Source: Pseudomonadota bacterium (GTDB lineage Bacteria > Pseudomonadota > Gammaproteobacteria > Burkholderiales > Thiobacillaceae). From it: a stretch of DNA of 10,704 nucleotides. The notes below the pieces were generated by a model. That model searched no databases. It was not told the origin of the DNA and saw nothing but the letters and a program-made list of their open reading frames with translations. The stretch spans positions 1-10,704 of the forward strand of contig JAKBJA010000186.1 in NCBI GenBank assembly GCA_021836225.1, given 5' to 3'. This document shows, piece after piece, positions 1-6,708 of the stretch (its first letter is position 1; the number at the start of each line of letters is the position of its first letter). The position numbers and the translations under genes are program-made.

Positions 1-363
1 GACATGACGCCGGTCCAGTTCATGCTGCTGTCGCAGGCCATCATCTTCATCCTCGGCTGGCCGCTGGAATGGACCGAGATCATCGTCATCTTCATGCCGA
101 TCTTCATTCCGCTGCTGGCGCACTTCAACATCGATCCGCTGTTCTTCGGCCTGATGGTGGCGCTCAACCTGCAGACCGCCTTCCTGTCGCCGCCGGTGGC
201 GATGGCCGCGTTCTATCTCAAGGGCGTGGCGCCGCCGCATGTGACCCTGAACCAGATCTTTGCCGGCATGCTGCCGTTCATGGGCATCCAGGTGATCGCC
301 ATGGGGATGCTCTACCTGTGGCCGCAGATCGGCATGTGGTTGCCGAGCATTTTGTACAAGTAA
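1..363 (+). CDS. TRAP transporter large permease (DctM family), C-terminal part
   Basis: This is the last 120 codons of a large membrane subunit of a tripartite ATP-independent periplasmic (TRAP) transporter. The reading frame is already open at base 1, so the start lies upstream. The protein is very hydrophobic, with about three membrane segments in the visible part. It carries the family's typical C-terminal features: an acidic loop (PLEWTEI) leading into a helix with MPIFIPLL, an NLQTAFLSPPVAMAAFYLKG segment matching the conserved 'nl..g..tPPvg...f' signature, and a final hydrophobic helix. DctM proteins use an ion gradient to import organic acids delivered by a periplasmic binding protein. 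The binding protein and small subunit are not in the window. The downstream hydroxy-acid genes hint at a small 2-hydroxy or dicarboxylic acid as substrate, but the specificity cannot be read from this fragment. Confidence 0.9.
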   Translation, partial: DMTPVQFMLLSQAIIFILGWPLEWTEIIVIFMPIFIPLLAHFNIDPLFFGLMVALNLQTAFLSPPVAMAAFYLKGVAPPHVTLNQIFAGMLPFMGIQVIAMGMLYLWPQIGMWLPSILYK

Positions 364-396
364 AACCCGCCTGACACGGAACTCACGGAGAACAGG

Positions 397-1278
397 ATGA
401 ACGTCGCATTCATCGGCATGGGCATCATGGGCAAGCCCATGGCCATCAACCTCAGGAAGGCCGGCCACACGGTCTTCGTGCACGGTCGCCGCCCGGAGAC
501 CATGGCCCAGCCGGTGGAAGCGGGCTGCGCGGGCTGCACGACGATCGCCGAAGCCGCCGCGCAGGCCGACATCATCATCGTCATGGTGTCGGACACGCCG
601 GACGTCGAGCAGGTGATCTTCGGCGAAAACGGCGTGGCCGCGGGCGCCAAACCCGGCTCGGTGGTGGTCGACATGAGCACGATCTCGCCGACCGCGACCC
701 GGGTGTTTGCGGAAAAACTGCAGGCGCGCGGCATCGAGATGCTCGACGCACCGGTCTCCGGCGGCGACGTCGGCGCGATCAACGCCACGCTCTCGATCAT
801 GGTCGGTGGCAAGCCAGAGGTGTTCGAGCGCGTGAAGCCGGTATTCGAGGCGATGGGCAAGAACATCGTGCGGGTGGGCGACATCGGCGCCGGCCAGGTG
901 GCCAAGGCGTGCAACCAGATCGTGGTGGCGGTCACCATCGAGGGTGTCGCCGAGGCGCTCACCTTCGCGCGCAAGAACGGCGTCGACCCGGCACGCGTGC
1001 GCGACGCGCTGATGGGGGGCTTCGCCGGCAGCCGCATCCTGGAAGTGCACGGCAAGCGCATGCTCGACAACGACTACACGCCCGGCTTCAAGACCAAGCT
1101 GCACCAGAAGGACATCAATATCGTGATGCAGACTGCGAAGGAGCTCGGTCTCGCGCTGCCGGGCGCGGCACTGGTGATGCAGCATCTCAACGCGCTGATG
1201 GGCACCGGCAACGGCGAGCTGGACTCGGCGGCAGTGATGAAGATCGTCGAGCGCGAGTCCGGCATGGAGCGCAAATGA
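397..1278 (+). CDS. garR: 2-hydroxy-3-oxopropionate (tartronate semialdehyde) reductase
   Basis: A 293-residue member of the beta-hydroxyacid dehydrogenase family, the usual full length. GarR/GlxR enzymes reduce tartronate semialdehyde to D-glycerate with NAD(P)H in the cytoplasm. Visible signatures are the N-terminal Rossmann motif GMGIMGKPMA (residues 7-16), the substrate-binding motif DAPVSGG (117-123), the catalytic-lysine region GAGQVAKACNQ (K170, N173), and the C-terminal KDI motif near K238. The ATG at 397 is preceded by GGAG (387-390) at 6-nt spacing, which supports this start. The gene follows the TRAP permease by 33 nt and overlaps the next gene by 4 nt, so it sits inside an operon. 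Related family members act on 3-hydroxyisobutyrate or succinate semialdehyde. The DAPVSGG and GxGQxxKxxNQ pattern plus the glyoxylate-related neighbours favour GarR/GlxR, but the exact substrate remains an inference. Confidence 0.87.
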   Translation: MNVAFIGMGIMGKPMAINLRKAGHTVFVHGRRPETMAQPVEAGCAGCTTIAEAAAQADIIIVMVSDTPDVEQVIFGENGVAAGAKPGSVVVDMSTISPTATRVFAEKLQARGIEMLDAPVSGGDVGAINATLSIMVGGKPEVFERVKPVFEAMGKNIVRVGDIGAGQVAKACNQIVVAVTIEGVAEALTFARKNGVDPARVRDALMGGFAGSRILEVHGKRMLDNDYTPGFKTKLHQKDINIVMQTAKELGLALPGAALVMQHLNALMGTGNGELDSAAVMKIVERESGMERK

Positions 1279-2225
1279 GCCACCGCATCGTCTTCCTCGA
1301 TCGCAAGAGCCTGATCGCCGATTTGCGCGCGCCCTCATTCGCACATCACTGGACCGACCATGAACAGACCCGGCCCGAGGAAGTCCTGGCACGGATCAAG
1401 GATGCCCGCATCGTCATCAGCAATAAGGTCAAGCTCCCTGGCGACATCCTGGCGCAAGCACCGAGCGTGAAAATGATTGCCGTTTGCGCCACCGGCACGG
1501 ACAACGTCGATCTTGCCTACTGCAAGGCGAATGGCATCGTCGTATCCAACATCCGCGGCTACGCCGTGCACACCCTGCCGGAGCACGTTTTCATGCTGTT
1601 GCTGGCGTTGCGCCGCAACCTGATCGGCTGGCGCGAGGATGTGCGTGACGGGCTGTGGCAGAAATCTGAGCAGTTTTGCCTGTTCACCCGCCCGATCAAC
1701 GACCTCTACGGCAGCACGCTGGGGCTCATCGGCCACGGCACGCTCGGCAACGGCGTACGCAAGATCGCCGAGGCCTTCGGCATGAAAGTGCTGGTTGCCG
1801 AACACAAGAACGCCACGGCCGTGCGCGACGGCTATGCGGCATTCGACACTGTGCTGAAAGAGGCCGACGCGATTTCGCTGCACATCCCGCTCACCCCCGA
1901 AACGCAGCACCTGATCAGCACCCGCGAGTTCGGCCTGATGAAGTCCAGCGCCCTCCTCATCAACACCGCGCGCGGCAACCTGGTGGACGAGGCAGCGCTG
2001 ATTCAGGCACTCAAGTCCGGACAGATCGCCGGTGCCGGCTTCGATGTGCTTGCCGTCGAGCCGCCGCGTGAAGGCAACCCGCTGCTCGATCTCGACTTGC
2101 CCAACTTCATTCTGACTCCCCATGTCGCCTGGTCCAGCCGCAATGCGATGCAGATCATGGCCGACCAGCTGGTAGACAACATTGAGGCCTTCGTGGCCGG
2201 CAAGCCCGGCAATCTTGTCACCTGA
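1275..2225 (+). CDS. hprA: D-2-hydroxyacid dehydrogenase, probable hydroxypyruvate/glyoxylate reductase
   Basis: A 316-residue NAD(P)-dependent D-isomer-specific 2-hydroxyacid dehydrogenase, normal family length. The N-terminal substrate domain has the loop ATGTDNVD (72-79). The nucleotide-binding domain has GHGTLG (153-158). The catalytic triad is R233 (in NTARGNLVDE), E262 (in VEPPREGNPLL) and H283 (in LTPHVAWSS). The VEPP..NPLL stretch is typical of the glycerate dehydrogenase/HprA subgroup, which reduces hydroxypyruvate to D-glycerate and often glyoxylate to glycolate. The start ATG overlaps the garR stop as ATGA, and GGAG (1266-1269) lies 5 nt upstream. A longer in-frame reading back to 909 would lie inside garR and has no support. 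Position in an operon with garR and glcB fits a role around glyoxylate and glycerate. D-lactate or another 2-keto acid remains possible as substrate. Confidence 0.85.
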   Translation: MSHRIVFLDRKSLIADLRAPSFAHHWTDHEQTRPEEVLARIKDARIVISNKVKLPGDILAQAPSVKMIAVCATGTDNVDLAYCKANGIVVSNIRGYAVHTLPEHVFMLLLALRRNLIGWREDVRDGLWQKSEQFCLFTRPINDLYGSTLGLIGHGTLGNGVRKIAEAFGMKVLVAEHKNATAVRDGYAAFDTVLKEADAISLHIPLTPETQHLISTREFGLMKSSALLINTARGNLVDEAALIQALKSGQIAGAGFDVLAVEPPREGNPLLDLDLPNFILTPHVAWSSRNAMQIMADQLVDNIEAFVAGKPGNLVT

Positions 2226-2246
2226 ACACATGCATGAGGTAAAGAG

Positions 2247-4424
2247 ATGAGCACACGAATCTCTGTAGCCGGCCTGCAAATCGCCAAATCGCTCTACGAC
2301 CTGGTGCGCGACGAAATCGCGCCGGGCACCGGCATTTCAGCCGACCGCGCCTGGCAGGGTTTTGCCGACATCGTGCGCGAGCTGACCCCGCGCAACCGCA
2401 CGTTGCTGGCGCGCCGCGACGAACTGCAGGCCCGCATCGACGCCTGGCATCTGGCGCGCAAGGGGCAGGCGCACGACGCCGTCGCCTACAAACAGTTTCT
2501 GCTCGACATCGGCTACCTGTTGCCCGAGGGCGAGGATTTCAGCATTGCCACCGACAACGTCGACGACGAGATCGCCCGCATCGCCGGCCCGCAACTGGTG
2601 GTGCCGGTGAACAACGCGCGCTACGCGCTGAATGCCGCCAATGCGCGCTGGGGCAGCCTGTTCGACGCCCTCTACGGCACCGATGCCATTTCCAGCGAAG
2701 GCGGCGCCGAGAAGAAGGGCGCCTTCAACCCGGTGCGCGGCGCCAAGGTCATCGCCACCGCCAAGGCCTTCCTCGACGAGGCCGCGCCGCTGATCGAAGG
2801 CAGCTACCTCGACGCCATCGCCTATTCGGTGAAATCCGGGCAACTCACGGTGACGCTGTCGAGCGGCGCGCACACTGGCCTGCGCGATCCCGGTCAATTC
2901 AGGGGTTATCAGGAAAGGGCCGGCGGCATCGCCTCGCTGCTCCTGCTGCACCATGGCCTGCACATCGAGATTCATTTCAATACCGACCACCCCATCCACG
3001 AACTGCACCCCACCGGCATCCGCGACATCTATCTGGAGGCGGCGCTTACCACCATCATGGACTGTGAGGACTCGGTGGCCGCCGTGGACGCGGGGGACAA
3101 GGTCAAGGTCTATCGCAACTGGCTGGGCCTGATGAAGGGCGAGCTCGCGAGTTCGTTCGAGAAAGGCGGCAAGACCCTGACCCGCAATCTGAATCCGGAC
3201 CGCCGCTATCTTTCGCCCGAAGGCCGCTTCTTCGAAATCCCCGGCCGCAGCCTGATGCTGGTGCGCAACGTGGGTCATCTGATGACGACCGACGCGGTGC
3301 TGGACGAGGCGGGCAACGAGGTGTTCGAGGGCCTGCTCGACGGCTTCATTACCAGCTACTGCGCACTGCACGATATAAAAAACAGCAGCCCCCTGCGCAA
3401 CAGCCGCACGGGCAGCGTCTACATCGTCAAGCCCAAGCAGCACGGTCCGGACGAAGTCGCCTTCACCGTAGACCTGTTCGCGCGTATTGAGAATGTGCTG
3501 GAGCTGCCAAGGAACACGCTCAAGATCGGCATCATGGACGAGGAACGGCGCACCACCCTCAACCTCAAGGCGTGCATCCGCGCGGCGCGCGAGCGGCTGA
3601 TCTTCATCAACACCGGCTTTCTCGACCGCACCGGCGACGAGATCCACACCTCGATGGAAGCCGGCCCCGTGCTGCGCAAGGGCGAGATGAAGTCCGCCGC
3701 CTGGCTCAGGGCCTACGAGGACTGGAACGTGGACATCGGCCTGGCGTGCGGCCTGTCGGGCCGCGCGCAGATCGGCAAGGGCATGTGGACCATGCCCGAC
3801 CTGATGGCCGACATGATGGCGGCGAAGCAGGCGCATCCCGAGGCCGGCGCCAACTGCGCCTGGGTTCCGTCGCCCACCGCCGCCACCCTGCACGCCATCC
3901 ACTATCACCGCGTCGACGTTTTCGCCCGTCAGCAGGCCCTGCGTTCGCGCGCGTGCGCCGCGCTCGATGACCTGCTCGCCATCCCGGTGGTGGCGAAGCC
4001 GACCTGGACTGCCGAGGACATCCAGCAGGAACTCGACAACAACATCCAGGGCCTGCTCGGCTATGTCGTGCGCTGGGTCGACCAGGGCATGGGCGCGTCG
4101 AAAGTGCCGGACATTCACAACGTCGGATTGATGGAGGACCGGGCGACGCTGCGCATCTCCAGCCAGCACATCGCCAACTGGCTGCACCACGGCGTGGTCA
4201 GCGAAACCCAGGTGATGGAAACCTTGAAGCGCATGGCCCGGCTGGTGGACCAGCAGAATGCGGGCGACCCCAACTACATCAACATGGCGCCGCACTTCAT
4301 CAGCCTAGCCTTCCAGGCCGCGCAGGACATGGTCTTCCACGGCCGTCGCGTGCCCAACGGCTACACCGAGCCGACCCTGCACCGGCGGCGCCGCGAGTTC
4401 AAGGCTGCATTGCGCGGCGAATGA
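2247..4424 (+). CDS. glcB: Malate synthase G
   Basis: A 725-residue protein that closely fits malate synthase G (E. coli GlcB is 723 residues), the monomeric cytoplasmic enzyme condensing glyoxylate and acetyl-CoA to malate. Recognisable blocks are [14 protein letters not shown], holding the expected catalytic arginine (R340); [13 protein letters not shown] and [14 protein letters not shown], holding the Mg-binding acids (E432, D460); the QIGKGMW block; and [19 protein letters not shown] with the expected catalytic base D631. The insertion between residues about 100 and 330 that separates isoform G from isoform A is present. GAGG at 2236-2239 is 7 nt before the ATG. The gene is 21 nt after hprA, apparently the last gene of the operon, and converges on the response regulator gene. 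One oddity: where E. coli has Cys617 beside SKVPDI, this protein has Ala617. Residue equivalences are from memory of the E. coli and M. tuberculosis enzymes. Confidence 0.96.
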   Translation: MSTRISVAGLQIAKSLYDLVRDEIAPGTGISADRAWQGFADIVRELTPRNRTLLARRDELQARIDAWHLARKGQAHDAVAYKQFLLDIGYLLPEGEDFSIATDNVDDEIARIAGPQLVVPVNNARYALNAANARWGSLFDALYGTDAISSEGGAEKKGAFNPVRGAKVIATAKAFLDEAAPLIEGSYLDAIAYSVKSGQLTVTLSSGAHTGLRDPGQFRGYQERAGGIASLLLLHHGLHIEIHFNTDHPIHELHPTGIRDIYLEAALTTIMDCEDSVAAVDAGDKVKVYRNWLGLMKGELASSFEKGGKTLTRNLNPDRRYLSPEGRFFEIPGRSLMLVRNVGHLMTTDAVLDEAGNEVFEGLLDGFITSYCALHDIKNSSPLRNSRTGSVYIVKPKQHGPDEVAFTVDLFARIENVLELPRNTLKIGIMDEERRTTLNLKACIRAARERLIFINTGFLDRTGDEIHTSMEAGPVLRKGEMKSAAWLRAYEDWNVDIGLACGLSGRAQIGKGMWTMPDLMADMMAAKQAHPEAGANCAWVPSPTAATLHAIHYHRVDVFARQQALRSRACAALDDLLAIPVVAKPTWTAEDIQQELDNNIQGLLGYVVRWVDQGMGASKVPDIHNVGLMEDRATLRISSQHIANWLHHGVVSETQVMETLKRMARLVDQQNAGDPNYINMAPHFISLAFQAAQDMVFHGRRVPNGYTEPTLHRRRREFKAALRGE

Positions 4425-4473
4425 GCCGGGCAACATGAATGCGGCGCGGTGACTGAAGGCGCCGATCGTAGCG
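4425..4473. other. Convergent intergenic gap between glcB and the response regulator gene
   Basis: Only 49 nt separate the two convergent stop codons. No GC hairpin followed by a T-run is visible in this gap in either direction. Short self-complementary stretches (for example TAGCGCTA around 4469-4476) are too small to call a terminator. Termination of both transcripts may therefore rely on Rho or on structures inside the opposite gene. Confidence 0.5.
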
Positions 4474-6681
4474 CTAGCCGGCGGCCAGTTGCTCGCCCTG
4501 GCCGAAGCCACGCCCATGTTCACCCAGCAGGGCCGTGGCTTCGTGTCCTGACAACGGACGGCTGTAATAAAAACCCTGCACTTCATGGCATTGCATCTGC
4601 TGCAGGCGCGCGCGCTGCGATTCGGTTTCGACGCCTTCGGCGACGACATTGAGATTCATGCCACGCCCCATGGCGACCATGGCGTTGACGATGGACATGT
4701 TTTCCTCGCGGTCGAGATCCTGCACGAAGGACTGGTCGATTTTCAGCGTGTGGATGGGAAAACGCGACAGGTATTTGAAGGAACTGTAGCCGGTGCCAAA
4801 GTCATCGATGGCGAGGCGGACGCCGGCAGCCGAGAGCCGCCCGAGCTTGATGGCGTTGGCCTCGAAATCGCGCATCAGCAGGCTTTCGGTTATTTCCAGT
4901 TCCATCTGGTGGCCATCGATCGAATAGACCTGCACCGCACGCATGACACTGTCGACGAAGTCGGGGCTTTCGAGCTGGCGCGCGGAAATGTTGACCGACA
5001 TCCGCACTGCCGGCAGCCCGGCCTTGCGCCACTCGGCCATTTGCACGCCGGCCTGACGCAACACCCAGTCGCCGATGGGAACGATGACGCCGGATTCCTC
5101 GGCCACCGGGATGAAATCGACCGGGGCCAGCAGGCCGCGCTGCGGATGCCACCAGCGCAGCAGGGCCTCGAAACCGCGAACCTCGCCGGAGACGGTATCG
5201 ACCTGCGGCTGATAGAACAGCACGAATTCGTTGCGCGCCAGCGCGCGGCGCAGGTCGGACTCGATCTGCATGCGCTCGGAATAGGGCGCCTGCATGCCGG
5301 ATTCCCAGAACTGCAGGCGGCTGCGGCCCTGCGACTTGGCCTGGTACATGGCGATCTCGGCCTGGCGGATGAGACTGTCGATCAGGTCGCCGTCCTCCGG
5401 CGCGACGCAGGCGCCGATGCTGACCGAGATGTAGATTTCGTGGCCCTTGACGTAGACCGGCTTCGACAGCACCTGGATGATCTTGCGGCAGATGTGTTCG
5501 ACGTCGCTGCGCGACACCAGGGTGGGCAGCAGCACGGCGAATTCGTCGCCGCCGAGACGCGCCAGCGTGTCGCCTTCGCGCAGGCATTGGCGCAGCCGCG
5601 CGCCCACTGCAAGAAGCAGCTCGTCGCCGATGGTGTGGCCGAGCGAATCATTGATCACCTTGAAATGGTCGAGGTCGAGGCTCAGCACCGCCAGCGGCTT
5701 CTGGGTGCGCTTGGCCTGCGCCAGCATGAGGCCGAGGTGGTCGCGGAACAGCGCGCGGTTGGGCAGGCCGGTGAGCAGGTCGTGATAGGCCTGGTAGTGC
5801 ACGGTTTCCTCGGCCTGTTTGCGCTCGGTGACGTCCTTGGCGACGCCGTAGCTGCCGATGAAGCGCTGCTCGAACGGGCTGGCTTCCTCGTCGTACATGC
5901 CGGTGGCGGTGAGCTCGACCGCCTTGCAGCGGCCGGTCATCGGACGCGGGCGGCGCAATCCCGGGTTGCACTTGAGGCGGATTTCGATGTTGCGTGCGCT
6001 GCGGTCGCCGGCGCGGCGTTCGTTGAACACGTGCTCGGCACGCGCAATGTCGTCCTCGTGGATCACCAGGCTGTAATGCTGCCCGAGCAACTCTTCGCCG
6101 CGGTAGCCGAGCAGGCTTTCGACCCGGTCGTTGACGAAGGTGAAGCGGCCTTCACAGTCCAGGGTGTAGATGAAGTCCGGCGAACTGTTGACCAGAAATC
6201 GATGCCATTTTTCCGACTGCTGCAGGCGCTGCAGGATGTGGTTGTTTTCCTTTTCCAGCCGCCGCCGCGTCAGCGTGTTGTCGATGCGGCGCAGCAGTTC
6301 CTCGGGCTCATACGGCTTGCGCACGAAGTCGGCGGCGCCGCCGCGCAAGGCGCGGATCGCGGCATCGATGGTGCTGTCGCCGGACACCACGATCACCGGC
6401 GTGTCGGCGGCGCGGTCGGCAACGAAGCGCAGCACCTCGTTGCCGTTGAGGTCGGGCATGCCGAGATCGAGCAGGATCGCATCGAACTGCTGCTTGCCGA
6501 TCGCGATCAGGGCTTCGCAGCCCCCGTTGGCGGCCACCACGTCGTAATCGCGGGAGGCGAGCAGGCGCGTGAGTCCTTCAAGTATCAGCGGCTCGTCGTC
6601 CACCACCAGAAGGCACGGGCGCACTGGAAAGCTGCTGACCGTGCTGCGCTGCGGAGAGGATGCGATGAGATCGTCAGACAT
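4474..6681 (-). CDS. Response regulator with PAS, GGDEF and EAL domains (c-di-GMP turnover)
   Basis: A 735-residue cytoplasmic response regulator. Residues about 22-140 are a receiver domain with acidic pocket D28/D29, phospho-acceptor D72 (in LLDLGMP), S100 and K122. Residues about 155-290 are a PAS/PAC sensor (NSSPDFIYTLD through GVAKDVTERKQAEE). Residues about 297-455 are a GGDEF domain with intact GGDEF (377-381) and an RxxD inhibitory site (R368-D371) exactly five residues upstream. Residues about 472-722 are an EAL domain with EALLRW (E505), N564, E596 and E599 (ELEITES), D626/D627 (DDFGTGYSS), K647, E682 and Q702. Both diguanylate cyclase and phosphodiesterase sites look complete, so either or both activities are possible. 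No membrane segment is seen. AAGGAG at 6689-6694 lies 7 nt before the ATG and fixes the start. It follows a histidine kinase gene by 27 nt, the likely cognate partner. Confidence 0.95.
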   Translation of the reverse strand: MSDDLIASSPQRSTVSSFPVRPCLLVVDDEPLILEGLTRLLASRDYDVVAANGGCEALIAIGKQQFDAILLDLGMPDLNGNEVLRFVADRAADTPVIVVSGDSTIDAAIRALRGGAADFVRKPYEPEELLRRIDNTLTRRRLEKENNHILQRLQQSEKWHRFLVNSSPDFIYTLDCEGRFTFVNDRVESLLGYRGEELLGQHYSLVIHEDDIARAEHVFNERRAGDRSARNIEIRLKCNPGLRRPRPMTGRCKAVELTATGMYDEEASPFEQRFIGSYGVAKDVTERKQAEETVHYQAYHDLLTGLPNRALFRDHLGLMLAQAKRTQKPLAVLSLDLDHFKVINDSLGHTIGDELLLAVGARLRQCLREGDTLARLGGDEFAVLLPTLVSRSDVEHICRKIIQVLSKPVYVKGHEIYISVSIGACVAPEDGDLIDSLIRQAEIAMYQAKSQGRSRLQFWESGMQAPYSERMQIESDLRRALARNEFVLFYQPQVDTVSGEVRGFEALLRWWHPQRGLLAPVDFIPVAEESGVIVPIGDWVLRQAGVQMAEWRKAGLPAVRMSVNISARQLESPDFVDSVMRAVQVYSIDGHQMELEITESLLMRDFEANAIKLGRLSAAGVRLAIDDFGTGYSSFKYLSRFPIHTLKIDQSFVQDLDREENMSIVNAMVAMGRGMNLNVVAEGVETESQRARLQQMQCHEVQGFYYSRPLSGHEATALLGEHGRGFGQGEQLAAG
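4503..4543. repeat. 10-bp inverted repeat within the 3' end of the response regulator gene
   Basis: CGAAGCCACG (4503-4512) and CGTGGCTTCG (4534-4543) are perfect inverted copies separated by 21 nt. They lie inside the last 24 codons of the response regulator and 79 nt downstream of the glcB stop. No T-run follows on the plus strand, so it is not a standard intrinsic terminator. It could still form a hairpin at the 3' end of either convergent transcript. Confidence 0.6.
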
Positions 6682-6688
6682 GGGATTA

Positions 6689-6694
6689 CTCCTT
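6689..6694 (-). promoter_or_regulatory. Strong ribosome binding site of the response regulator gene
   Basis: On the minus strand the intergenic stretch reads AAGGAG followed by 7 nt and ATG at 6681. This near-consensus Shine-Dalgarno fixes the response regulator start. It contrasts with the upstream kinase gene of the same operon, which has no clear ribosome binding site, so the regulator may be made in excess of the kinase. Confidence 0.8.
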
Positions 6695-6708
6695 GAACCT
6701 GAGCAGGG

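Noticed and set aside
909..1274. N-terminal extension of hprA back to an upstream in-frame ATG
   Set aside because: It would lie wholly inside garR and read as Arg/His-rich out-of-frame sequence. The dehydrogenase fold begins at MSHRIVFLD from 1275, which has its own GGAG site.
1335..2279. 314-codon minus-strand frame across hprA
   Set aside because: It has no recognisable domain, and the plus-strand frame shows the full dehydrogenase catalytic triad and nucleotide-binding motif.
2337..4295. 652-codon open reading frame on the minus strand antisense to glcB
   Set aside because: It is a shadow of the malate synthase G frame caused by high GC and strong third-position bias; no domain or ribosome site supports it.
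4483..4503. Small hairpin GGCCAG/CTGGCC near the end of the response regulator gene
   Set aside because: A 6-bp stem is expected by chance in such GC-rich DNA and is not followed by a T-run.
4585..6696. 703-codon open reading frame on the plus strand antisense to the response regulator
   Set aside because: Its translation is low-complexity His/Asp/Val/Ala-rich text with no recognisable domain. It mirrors the GC-rich codon pattern of the true REC-PAS-GGDEF-EAL gene, whose motifs are all intact.
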